47,209 bases of DNA from CG2-30-58-95 sp964618215 (GTDB lineage: Bacteria; Chloroflexota; Anaerolineae; Anaerolineales; Villigracilaceae): positions 1 to 47,209 of the forward strand of contig CAZTZE010000033.1 in the NCBI GenBank assembly GCA_964618215.1. The letters are read 5' to 3'. Positions 15,093 to 23,035 of the stretch are shown here, in pieces. The notes under the pieces were generated by a model. The model saw only the letters and a list, made by a program, of their open reading frames with translations. It had not been told where the DNA came from and ran no database searches. The translations under genes and the position numbers were made by a program. Positions within the stretch are counted from its first letter, which is position 1. The number at the start of each line of letters is the position of its first letter.

Positions 15093-15121
15093 TTTACATA
15101 GAACGTATGTTCTAGTATAAT
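15093..15121 (+). promoter_or_regulatory. strong promoter with LexA/SOS-like operator in the spacer
   Basis: TTTACA (15093-15098) and TATAAT (15116-15121) have an ideal 17-bp spacer. Sixteen of those 17 bases are TAGAACGTATGTTCTA (15099-15114), two perfect 6-base arms around GTAT. GAAC-N4-GTTC is the core of the Gram-positive-type LexA box, and the centre fits its RNRY preference. Bound repressor would cover the whole promoter. The start GTG lies 12 bases after the first base of the -10, so the mRNA should be leaderless. No other GAAC-N4-GTTC was noticed in the window. Confidence 0.7.
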
Positions 15122-15127
15122 ATAGGG

Positions 15128-15811
15128 GTGAACAGATTACGACATTTTCTCCTTGACCTGGGCTTTCAAATACCCAACGCAAGAACGTACATAAATATTG
15201 CGGCAATCTGCCCGGCAACGGAAGCTTTAGGACCCGGAATGCGCGGCGCAGTCTGGGTACAAGGTTGCAACTTCAATTGTCCCGGTTGTATCGCGCCGGA
15301 TTGGATTCCCTTTCAAAAGTCTCAACTAATGCGCCCCGATGAAGTAGTTGATGAACTTTTTTCGTCGGACAAAATTGATGGGATTACATTTTCAGGCGGG
15401 GAACCGATGCTACAGGCTGAAGGTCTGGCAAGAGTCGCCCAATCAGCGCGCCAACGAAAGGATGTTAACTTTATTTGCTTTACAGGGTATCGCTACGAGG
15501 ATTTGATCAATAAGCCCCCATCCGCAGGAGTGACCGAATTTTTGCATTATATAGACGTGCTAATTGAGGGGCCTTACATATCCAAGCTCAACACTGGACT
15601 CGGTTTGAGAGGCAGCAGTAACCAACGCATCATTCACATTTCTCCTCGCTTGACCGACTATGACTTTGAAAATTGCCTGCGACGAGCAGAACTGCATATA
15701 CGAGACGGGGAAATATTGGTGGTCGGCATACCTTCGAAAAACATAGAAAGTTCGATGAATCTGCTAACCAAATCGCTATACGAAGAGAAGGTATGCAATG
15801 AGCGGCCATAA
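15128..15811 (+). CDS. radical SAM activase-like protein (single 4Fe-4S cluster, NrdG/PflA type)
   Basis: 227 residues. GAVWVQGCNFNCPGCIAP carries the cluster motif CX3CX2C (Cys47, 51, 54) and ITFSGGEPM the GGEP that contacts SAM. Later strands (FICFTGYRYEDL, VLIEGPYISK) complete a minimal radical-SAM barrel. The region before the cluster (YINIAAICPATEALGPGMRG) resembles that of glycyl-radical-enzyme activases. No glycyl-radical enzyme or ribonucleotide reductase lies nearby, so the substrate is unknown. The start is the GTG at 15128, leaderless. It overlaps the next gene by 14 bp. First gene of a three-gene unit under a LexA-like operator. Confidence 0.85.
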   Translation: MNRLRHFLLDLGFQIPNARTYINIAAICPATEALGPGMRGAVWVQGCNFNCPGCIAPDWIPFQKSQLMRPDEVVDELFSSDKIDGITFSGGEPMLQAEGLARVAQSARQRKDVNFICFTGYRYEDLINKPPSAGVTEFLHYIDVLIEGPYISKLNTGLGLRGSSNQRIIHISPRLTDYDFENCLRRAELHIRDGEILVVGIPSKNIESSMNLLTKSLYEEKVCNERP

Positions 15812-17162
15812 ACGCGCGACGATAACCATCCGCGAAGATGAATATCGGAAATTACAAGAAGCAGAAATGAAATTGCGCGCTGAACAAAAAGAGCGCGCGG
15901 ATCAAGAGCTGAAGATGTACACTAATGAAATATTCACCTCTGCATTCGCCGAAATGGAGCAACGACAACACTATTATGAACAAGTGATCAGCTCATTGGA
16001 CTCTGATCTGGGTAATCTGGAAAGAGAAACTGCACAGACACTATTCACTCAACAGGCTGATTTTTACCATGAAATAGAAGAAAGGATGAACGATACGTGG
16101 GAAAATACAACCCAATTTGTTGATCAGGTTTCACAAAGTTATAAGAATTTACTTGAAAAGGAACACCGTCACCATCAGTCTCAGCTAGGCGCTTTGAACC
16201 GACAACTTGTCCACATACAAGATAATCAACAACAGAAATACATCCTTGCTGAAACCTGGTTTAATTGTGCCGTTACGTTGCGAGATTTTATCGAAGATCA
16301 ATATGACTTCAATCGCTTCGCCCCAGGTCAAACGGAAAAGTTCGACAATGAATTAACGCTGGCCTATGATAATCTGCAACAAGACATGCCAGAAGCTGCA
16401 TTTGTCAGCTCGCAACAGGTTTATCTCCGGCTTTCAGCGTTACGACTTGAAATCGAAAAGGTGATGAGCGAATGGCAGGTTCTTTTTCATACAACTTATC
16501 GTACCGCCCGTAAGTTATCCAAATTGGCGAAGGAGAACCGTGAATGCCCTGCGATTGATTTGAATGGCAATGAACTGTCTTTTTCAATAGATCTCAAAAA
16601 ATGGGCCGGGGGCAAATATGTGACACTAATCCGGCAGATTAATGAGATAACTTCCATCCTGAGAAATGATGCTCATCGGTTGACCATTCAGGATCTAAAA
16701 AACTACCTACAGGAGGTACTGCCACAGCTAGAGAAAGAACTGGATAACCTAATCCATCAAGCTCGCTGGGAAGTGGTTAATTCCCAAATTCGAATCAATA
16801 TCGCGGATCTTGCGCTTCAGGCGTTGGAAAAACAAGGTTTCGTTATGAATGAAGGTGGTTATGTAAATAACGATATGCGTAAGACTTACTTTGCTTCTAT
16901 GCGCAATATTGAAGGCAGCGAGGTGGTTATTTATGTTGACCCTGGCAGGGAAAATACCAACGCTCTTGTCATTGATTCCAAGGATCAGATACCACGGACC
17001 GAGCACGAGTTAAGGAAACGTTTTCAAGAAATATCCCAGACCTTGCTTCAATATGGTTTAAAAGTAGGCCCTATGGAAGTGGAATCAACTCCCATACCTG
17101 GCGCGGTTGAAAAATCCCCTGCGGAACAAACTGAGAAAAGACATCACATACTTCACCGGTAG
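15798..17162 (+). CDS. coiled-coil protein of unknown family in the radical SAM-AAA operon
   Basis: 454 residues, ATG with AGAAGG upstream. I do not recognise it. The first ~20 residues (RATITIREDEYRKLQEAEMK) look like a ribbon-helix leading into a long coiled coil (about 15-165, rich in Glu, Gln, Arg). A helical middle (165-340) contains NCAVTLRDFIEDQYDF and LKNYLQEVLPQLEKELDNLI. A compact C-terminal alpha/beta part (about 345-430) has ALEKQGFVMNEGGYVNNDM, VVIYVDPGRENTNALVIDSK and LRKRFQEISQTLLQYGLKVG. No membrane segment is seen. It resembles a scaffold or adaptor, perhaps a substrate of the neighbouring AAA+ protein. Confidence 0.75.
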   Translation: MSGHKRATITIREDEYRKLQEAEMKLRAEQKERADQELKMYTNEIFTSAFAEMEQRQHYYEQVISSLDSDLGNLERETAQTLFTQQADFYHEIEERMNDTWENTTQFVDQVSQSYKNLLEKEHRHHQSQLGALNRQLVHIQDNQQQKYILAETWFNCAVTLRDFIEDQYDFNRFAPGQTEKFDNELTLAYDNLQQDMPEAAFVSSQQVYLRLSALRLEIEKVMSEWQVLFHTTYRTARKLSKLAKENRECPAIDLNGNELSFSIDLKKWAGGKYVTLIRQINEITSILRNDAHRLTIQDLKNYLQEVLPQLEKELDNLIHQARWEVVNSQIRINIADLALQALEKQGFVMNEGGYVNNDMRKTYFASMRNIEGSEVVIYVDPGRENTNALVIDSKDQIPRTEHELRKRFQEISQTLLQYGLKVGPMEVESTPIPGAVEKSPAEQTEKRHHILHR

Positions 17163-17204
17163 TCTCCCCGCGGAGCGTGGTTCTCGATAATTGACGACAA
17201 AGTT

Positions 17205-17372
17205 GAACCGCGAAGAGATAAAGCACGCGAAGAAGCCTTTCTTGACGCGAAGAAATGCCCTTTGCGACATACAAAAAACTTCGCGGCCGCCTGCCCCCGT
17301 TCTTCGCGACCGCGTAGCGTCCCTTTAGGGAAGCACCCTGCGGGTTGGGGGTTGCCCCTTCGCGGTGAAAAT
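17205..17372. repeat. palindromic element between the coiled-coil and AAA genes
   Basis: It starts GAACCGCGAAGAG and ends CCTTCGCGGTGAAAAT. Inside are several 'ACGCGAAGAA' steps on the left and their complements on the right (AACTTCGCGGCC, GTTCTTCGCGACC), plus GTCCCTTTAGGGA. It is of the same type as 4823-4914 and fills most of the 248-bp spacer. That spacer shows no other gene or clear promoter. It may act as a transcript processing or partial termination site within the operon. Confidence 0.6.
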
Positions 17373-17410
17373 AAAACCACACCCAATCGTGAGACGACCG
17401 CTTTACTCGG

Positions 17411-20002
17411 ATGAAAAGAAAACAGATGATCGAGCGTATTAATCGGCCGCTGGAACAAAATCGAGGCAAACGTTTTTACATCCTTCATGGCATTGGAATT
17501 GAAGATCTGTTCTTCGCTTCTTCAAATTCCAATCACTTTGAATTGACCATCGAGAATGTGATTTTGGAGGAACTGAAAAATCAAGGTTATCAACGTGTCA
17601 TTTTCTCCTCGCCTCATCGTTCGGTTTATTTCCTGGATATTGATTCTGAGGAACTATCCTGGCCGATAAAGAATGGAATTCGTTCGAATGACCATCCTGA
17701 TCACCAAATGCAGCGCTTGGATGGCGGCCCGCTCGCTACAATGATGTTGTTCAAACCTACAACGAACGTAAACACCAGGACACCACTCGAAAGTATGGGG
17801 GACATTGCAACGATCAGATTCTTGGATACGATCATAAAAGAAACAACGATAAGATCCGCGGTTGTATTCCTTCAAGCTGAGACATCATTAAATTCATTCG
17901 AGGCGCCAAGGATTCTTTCAGGTCTTATCAGCGAGTGGGCGCGTTTACCTTATAACAATAGGAATTCTTGCTTCCTACTTTTTGCAGCGGGAAATCTCGA
18001 TCAACTGATAAATATCGCAAATGGCCTGGCTGCACCAGAACTGAGGTACTTTATCCTGGATAAAGATCATGAAGGTGGAAATCACGCCACTATACAAATA
18101 GGAAGCCCAGAGCATGAAGAAATTACTCATCTAATCGAGTATGTCAAGCAGACTACTGCAATCCAAGTCAATCCAAATGAAACTGACAAAATCAGTCATT
18201 GGATGGCTGCGGAAGGAATTAGCGCCCGCCAATGGCTTGAGAGATTCAGCTTGATCCCAAACCTGGATTTGCTGACCTTCCGTAAACAGGGTTGGATCAA
18301 GGCGTTCCAAGATAAAGACATCAATGCTGAAGAACGGCTAAACTCTCTGATCGGGCTCCATGAAATAAAAAACCGGATCCGTGAACTGACTTCCTGGTTG
18401 TTGGTGACATCCGAAAGGAAAAACAATCCCAAAGCCCACCATCCTACCCTGCATATGATCTTTACGGGAAACCCGGGAACAGGCAAGACTACTGTCGCGC
18501 GTATCATCGGGGAAATCCTCCATGATATAGGTTTATTGCGTAAAGGTCACCTGGTTGAGGCAAAAGGCAGCGATCTTGTCGCTGAACATGTTGGTGGAAC
18601 TGCTCTTAAGACAGATAATCTGGTCAACCAAGCGATTGAGGGTGTCCTTTTTATTGACGAGGCTTATGTTTTGACTGAGACGGAACGCGGCGGTTTCGGA
18701 CAGGAGGCTGTGGATACACTCCTTTCCCACTTGGAAAATGATCGGGAGAAATTAGTCGTAATCCTGGCTGGCTATCCAGATAAGATGAGGCGGTTCATTC
18801 ATTCTAACCCTGGGTTGACGCGGCGTTTCCCGGAAGACAACATTTTTCACTTTCCCGATTACACCACCCAAGAATTATGGGATATCTTGGAACAAGTTTT
18901 GCGAAACATGGGTTTAGCTTACACACCTGAAACTGACATAGCCTTGAAGAAAGTGATTGATCGTCTTCACATAACGCGCGATGAATTTTTCGGCAATGCG
19001 GGCGAGATGCGCAACCTGGCTGAGAGCCTGGATCGGCGCAGGGCATTCCGCATCCATCAAAATGGAGAACCCTTCGACATTCCCCTGAACGTGGAAGATA
19101 TTCCGGATAAATATCGCGGCCTTCTCACCCAGGCGCTTCCAAGCCCAGATACGCTGTTAAGTGAATTGAATGGTTTAGTCGGTTTGAAGAGCGTGAAGGA
19201 TATTATTCGCAATTTGGTTGAGAGAGTGCAATATGAAAACTTGCGCTCAAAAGTGGATCCCGATTACAACCCATCACCGGGACTCCAGCACATGGTCTTT
19301 GAGGGTAACCCGGGAACGGGTAAAACCACAGTTGCTCGCCTATTAGGGAAAATCTATCACTCGTTGGGTCTACTTAAAAAAGGCCATCTTGTCGAGGTTG
19401 CGCGATCAGATCTGGTTGCTGGTTACATAGGGCAATCTGCACTAAAATCCAAAGAAAAGATCAGAGACGCGCTGGATGGTGTTCTATTCATAGATGAGGC
19501 TTATTCCCTTAACCAAGGCTATGGCAGCGACTTTGAACATGAGGCAATTGATACCCTGGTCAAGACCATGGATGATTATCGAAATAGGTTGGTTGTCATA
19601 ACTGCTGGTTATCCAGAGCAGATGACTGAGTTGATCGCAAGCAACCCGGGGCTGAGTTCCCGGTTTGGCTTAAAAGTGCATTTCCCGGATTTCAACATTC
19701 TTGAATTAGGTGAAATTTTGATGAATTTTGCCCAACGAGAAAAATATCTCCTGCCCCCAGAAGTTCTTGAAGGAGCTTGCCGATACCTGGAATATTTGCG
19801 GCAAGTAGAGGACAATTTTGGCAATGCACGCAGCGTACGAAACTTATTTGAGGAGATGAAGGGTGCATTGGCTGCAAGGATCATGAATACGATCATGCTC
19901 GAAGGAAAAAGCACCCCCGATCCCGATGAGCTGGTTCGTTTCTCGCTGGACGATATCCCAATATTAGCTTTTCAAAGGATTCCAGCAAACGTATTATCCT
20001 AA
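17411..20002 (+). CDS. tandem CbbX/SpoVK-type AAA+ ATPase with an extra N-terminal domain
   Basis: 863 residues. Residues 1-~290 form an alpha/beta domain (RFYILHGIGIEDLFF, then YQRVIFSSPHRSVYFLD, then AVVFLQAETSLNSF) that looks like a P-loop fold without Walker motifs. Two complete AAA+ modules of the CbbX family follow. Module 1 has Walker A GNPGTGKTTVARIIGEIL at ~353 and Walker B GVLFIDEAYVL at ~411. Module 2 has GNPGTGKTTVARLLGKIY at ~632 and GVLFIDEAYSL at ~690. Each has a sensor-1 region (LVVILAGYPDKM, LVVITAGYPEQM) and an Arg-finger region (NPGLTRRFP, NPGLSSRFG). CbbX-type proteins remodel partner proteins, and the target here is unknown. The ribosome-binding site is weak. Confidence 0.88.
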   Translation: MKRKQMIERINRPLEQNRGKRFYILHGIGIEDLFFASSNSNHFELTIENVILEELKNQGYQRVIFSSPHRSVYFLDIDSEELSWPIKNGIRSNDHPDHQMQRLDGGPLATMMLFKPTTNVNTRTPLESMGDIATIRFLDTIIKETTIRSAVVFLQAETSLNSFEAPRILSGLISEWARLPYNNRNSCFLLFAAGNLDQLINIANGLAAPELRYFILDKDHEGGNHATIQIGSPEHEEITHLIEYVKQTTAIQVNPNETDKISHWMAAEGISARQWLERFSLIPNLDLLTFRKQGWIKAFQDKDINAEERLNSLIGLHEIKNRIRELTSWLLVTSERKNNPKAHHPTLHMIFTGNPGTGKTTVARIIGEILHDIGLLRKGHLVEAKGSDLVAEHVGGTALKTDNLVNQAIEGVLFIDEAYVLTETERGGFGQEAVDTLLSHLENDREKLVVILAGYPDKMRRFIHSNPGLTRRFPEDNIFHFPDYTTQELWDILEQVLRNMGLAYTPETDIALKKVIDRLHITRDEFFGNAGEMRNLAESLDRRRAFRIHQNGEPFDIPLNVEDIPDKYRGLLTQALPSPDTLLSELNGLVGLKSVKDIIRNLVERVQYENLRSKVDPDYNPSPGLQHMVFEGNPGTGKTTVARLLGKIYHSLGLLKKGHLVEVARSDLVAGYIGQSALKSKEKIRDALDGVLFIDEAYSLNQGYGSDFEHEAIDTLVKTMDDYRNRLVVITAGYPEQMTELIASNPGLSSRFGLKVHFPDFNILELGEILMNFAQREKYLLPPEVLEGACRYLEYLRQVEDNFGNARSVRNLFEEMKGALAARIMNTIMLEGKSTPDPDELVRFSLDDIPILAFQRIPANVLS

Positions 20003-20052
20003 CCCGGACAAGCCCTCAAAGTGCGGGGACAGGCTGGAACCGACAAGGATTA

Positions 20053-20085
20053 TCCGCGGAGGCCACGAAGATCACGAAGTTTTTC
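20053..20085. repeat. half copy of the ACCGC-type element
   Basis: CCGCGGAGGCCACGAAGATC is followed by ACGAAGTTTTTCTTT. It has the left-arm style of the 4823 and 17205 elements but no matching right arm. The T-run may serve as a weak terminator after the AAA gene. Confidence 0.4.
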
Positions 20086-20092
20086 TTTATCG

Positions 20093-20851
20093 TCAGGCCA
20101 CATCCACCCCTGTTACCTTCGCTATCACCCGGTGAAACAATGCCACCGGTAAAACCGAGACCAAATGCACAACCGCGCTCAACCCAAAAATGGCTGCCAG
20201 CCCGCGTAAAAAGGAATTAAACGGCGGAGCTAGGTTGGCCAACATCCAGGGACCGGCCCCAGCCAACACGGTCAGGCCGAATAAAATACCAATCACCAAT
20301 CCCAGCGGCAGCCAGGCGTGGCGGTCGGATGAGGAGGGCATCATGGTACTGCTGATTACAAAGGTCAGGTAAAACCACAACCAGAAATCGTGGATTTTGG
20401 GCAGGAAGGATACCCCCATCCAGAATAATTCAAACTGACCATTACGCAGGAGATCCCATAGGGTCGGCATTTCCATACGGTAGATGGCCGCGTAAGCCAC
20501 AAATACACATCCGCTGACCAGCGGCGCAGCCCCGATCAACGCATCTTTGATGATCCCGCCGCGCGCCGTCTCCACGTAACCCAGGCGCAATTGTCCACCC
20601 GGCATCGGGCGCGGGATGATCGAGAAGCGTCCAGCGCGGACGCCGAGGAGGTGGGCCATTATGTAATGACTTAATTCGTGCAAGAAGACGCCGGGGAGGA
20701 AGATCAGGGCAAAGATGACCGAGGTTACTTCCTGGCGGCGGGTAAGGATGAGAAAAAAAGCCTGAATCTCGCGGTGAAGCCAGCGCTGTAGAAGCACGAG
20801 CAGAACCAGGATGATTATCAACCAGAAGAGGCCGTCAAATTGCGCAAGCAT
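20093..20851 (-). CDS. M50-like membrane zinc metalloprotease
   Basis: 252 residues. The HEXXH motif HELSH sits in a hydrophobic segment (LIFLPGVFLHELSHYIMAHL). Several other membrane segments follow, including DGLFWLIIILVLLVLLQRWL near the start. The usual second M50 metal motif (NPDG-like) is not evident, so it is a distant member or a related family. The ATG at 20851 is chosen over upstream in-frame codons because GGGGAG lies six bases before it. It lies downstream of tpiA on the same strand after 147 bp. Confidence 0.75.
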   Translation of the reverse strand: MLAQFDGLFWLIIILVLLVLLQRWLHREIQAFFLILTRRQEVTSVIFALIFLPGVFLHELSHYIMAHLLGVRAGRFSIIPRPMPGGQLRLGYVETARGGIIKDALIGAAPLVSGCVFVAYAAIYRMEMPTLWDLLRNGQFELFWMGVSFLPKIHDFWLWFYLTFVISSTMMPSSSDRHAWLPLGLVIGILFGLTVLAGAGPWMLANLAPPFNSFLRGLAAIFGLSAVVHLVSVLPVALFHRVIAKVTGVDVA

Positions 20852-20998
20852 ACACACTCCCCAATGAAAAGACGACGGAGGCAGGACGAACGATGACTGT
20901 CCCTTTGTTGCACTCCCTGGCCTGGCCGCCACATCGTCCCGATGTCCTTGCGGGAGGGCAGGCAGGGCAGTCCGTCTTTCGCCCTACCTCCACCTTTG

Positions 20999-21757
20999 CT
21001 ATCGCGCGGCTGCGCGGGTAATTGCTGCAAACTCATCCACTTTCAAGCTGGCCCCACCGACCAGAGCGCCATCAATATCCGGCTGGGAGAAGAATTCGAC
21101 TGCGTTGGAGGCCGTCACCGAGCCGCCGTAAAGGACGCGGACTGCCTGCGATACTTCTTTTCCATGCACCTCATTCAAAGTCTTGCGGATCACATCCCGC
21201 ACGACCGTGCTGGCGTTTTCGCCGCTCGAGGCGCGTCCCGTGCCAATCGCCCAGACCGGTTCATAAGCGATGACGATCCCCGACGTGGAGCCGGCATCCA
21301 AACCCTTCAGGCCTTCCCTAACCTGACGCGAAACGACCTCGGCGGTGCGGCCGGCCTCGTACTCCGCCAGGGTCTCACCCACGCAAAAAATCGGGATCAG
21401 GCCAAAGTTCCGCGCCGCGGCGACTTTCTTATTGATGGTTTCATCCGTTTCGCCGAAGTATATCCGGCGTTCGGAATGTCCAATGATGACATATTTGCAG
21501 AACTCGGCCACCATCGCCGGAGAGGTCTCGCCGGTAAAGGCGCCTTTTTCCTCCCAGTGCATATTCTGCGCGCCCAAACCGATGTCGGCGCCCTGGAGCA
21601 GCGCCGCGGCGGCGAGCAGAGAGGTAAAGGGCGGGCAAAGCACTTTCTCCACGCCCTGGATTTCCCGCAGTTCTCGACACATCTCGAAGACCAGCAAGCG
21701 GGCCTCCTCGACGGTTTTGTTCATTTTCCAATTGCCGGCTACAAAGGGAGTACGCAT
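20999..21757 (-). CDS. tpiA: triosephosphate isomerase
   Basis: 252 residues. Catalytic Lys11 is in FVAGNWKMNKT, His94 in IIGHSERR and Glu166 in AYEPVWAIGTG. The phosphate loop is LYGGSVTASN. The family length is normal from the ATG at 21757. It is the last gene of gap-pgk-tpiA, 16 bp after the pgk stop, and interconverts DHAP and glyceraldehyde 3-phosphate. Confidence 0.97.
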   Translation of the reverse strand: MRTPFVAGNWKMNKTVEEARLLVFEMCRELREIQGVEKVLCPPFTSLLAAAALLQGADIGLGAQNMHWEEKGAFTGETSPAMVAEFCKYVIIGHSERRIYFGETDETINKKVAAARNFGLIPIFCVGETLAEYEAGRTAEVVSRQVREGLKGLDAGSTSGIVIAYEPVWAIGTGRASSGENASTVVRDVIRKTLNEVHGKEVSQAVRVLYGGSVTASNAVEFFSQPDIDGALVGGASLKVDEFAAITRAAAR

Positions 21758-21773
21758 AATTTTCAAGTGAATC

Positions 21774-22949
21774 CTATTTATCTTGCAACGCGGCAACGCC
21801 CGGAAGAGTCAGGCCTTCCAGCATCTCCAGCGAGGCCCCGCCGCCGGTGGAGATGTGCGTGATCTTAGCGGCCAAGCCAGATTGCTGGATGGCCGCAACC
21901 GACTCGCCGCCGCCGATGATACTGACTGCGCCGCTCTCAGCGACGGCCTTTGCAACCCCGAAGGTGCCTTTGGCAAACTCGGGAAATTCAAACACACCCA
22001 TTGGCCCGTTCCAAACGACTGTCCTGGCAGCCTTGATGACCCTGGCATAGCTGTCTATCGTCTCCGGGCCAATATCCAATATGCGCCAGCCGTCCGGAAT
22101 GGGACCGGTCGGCATGACCTTATGAGCAGCCGCGGCCTCGAATTTATCGCCGATGACCACATCCACAGGCAAACGCAGGTGCGTGCCGCCTTTGGCAAGC
22201 AGCTCACGCGCCGTTTCAAGGGCTGCATCTTCGACAAGCGAATCAGCTACGGGGTATCCCTGCGCCTTGAAAAAGGTATTTGCCATCCCGCCGCCGATCA
22301 GGATTGTGTCGGCCCTGGCGAGCAAGTTGCTGATCACCCCGATCTTATCGCTGATCTTTGCGCCACCCAAAATGGCGACAAAGGGTTTCGCCGGAGCGGC
22401 CACCGCCGCGCCAAGATACTGGATTTCTTTTTCCATCAGGAAACCGGCCACAGCCGGCAGGAATTTCGCCACCCCCTCCGTAGAGGCGTGCGCCCGGTGA
22501 GCGGAGCCAAAGGCATCATTGACGTAAATATCCGCTAATGCAGCCAACTGCCTGGCCATTTCAGGATTGTTCTTCTCTTCTTCCGGGTGGAAGCGGGTAT
22601 TTTCAAGCAAGAGGATCTCACCCGGCCTGAGCGCCTTGGCGGCCTTTTCAGCTACCGGCCCAATGCAATCTTCGGCAAAAGCCAGCGGCTTGCCGAGCAG
22701 CTTGCCCAGGTGAGTGGCAACCGGCCTGAGAGAATACTTGGCATCCGGCCCATCTTTGGGGCGTCCCAGGTGCGAGCACAGGATGAGCGCCGCGCCCTGC
22801 TTGAGCAGATATTCGAGCGTCGGCAGCGCGGCGCGGATGCGGGTATCGTCGCCGACCACGCCGTCCTGGATCGGGACATTGAAATCCACACGCACGAGGA
22901 CACGCTTGCCGGCAACATCAATATCCCGAATAGTTTTCTTATTGAACAT
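21774..22949 (-). CDS. pgk: phosphoglycerate kinase
   Basis: 391 residues, two-domain PGK. The N-terminal signature is GKRVLVRVDFNVP, followed by LCSHLGRPKDGPD and LLENTRFHPEEEKN. The nucleotide domain has AILGGAKISDKIGVI and the C-terminal loop SIIGGGESVAAIQQ. It makes ATP from 1,3-bisphosphoglycerate. AGGAG precedes the start at 22949. It lies between gap (83-bp repeat-containing spacer) and tpiA (16 bp). Confidence 0.97.
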   Translation of the reverse strand: MFNKKTIRDIDVAGKRVLVRVDFNVPIQDGVVGDDTRIRAALPTLEYLLKQGAALILCSHLGRPKDGPDAKYSLRPVATHLGKLLGKPLAFAEDCIGPVAEKAAKALRPGEILLLENTRFHPEEEKNNPEMARQLAALADIYVNDAFGSAHRAHASTEGVAKFLPAVAGFLMEKEIQYLGAAVAAPAKPFVAILGGAKISDKIGVISNLLARADTILIGGGMANTFFKAQGYPVADSLVEDAALETARELLAKGGTHLRLPVDVVIGDKFEAAAAHKVMPTGPIPDGWRILDIGPETIDSYARVIKAARTVVWNGPMGVFEFPEFAKGTFGVAKAVAESGAVSIIGGGESVAAIQQSGLAAKITHISTGGGASLEMLEGLTLPGVAALQDK

Positions 22950-22974
22950 GGGAGATTCTCCTATCTCTCAACAT

Positions 22975-23035
22975 AAAACGTAAAGCGCAAAACGTAAACA
23001 CCGCCCGCACTTTACGTTTTACGTTTTTCGTTTTA
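22975..23035. repeat. AAAACGTAAA inverted repeat between gap and pgk
   Basis: The left arm (22975-22997) is AAAACGTAAA-GCGC-AAAACGTAAA. The right arm (23011-23035) carries the complement TTTACGTTTT-ACG-TTTTTCGTTTTA. It folds into a hairpin around a GC-rich loop. The edge of the right arm holds the TAA stop codon of gap. The left arm matches a sequence inside the phosphohexomutase gene (11415-11436). Confidence 0.75.

Noticed and set aside
15128..15811. Calling the radical SAM protein NrdG (ribonucleotide reductase activase)
   Set aside because: No nrdD is nearby, and the operon partners are a coiled-coil and an AAA+ protein. Only the fold and cluster motif are shared.
20942..21862. A 306-codon plus-strand frame
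   Set aside because: Antisense to tpiA and the end of pgk, no motif.
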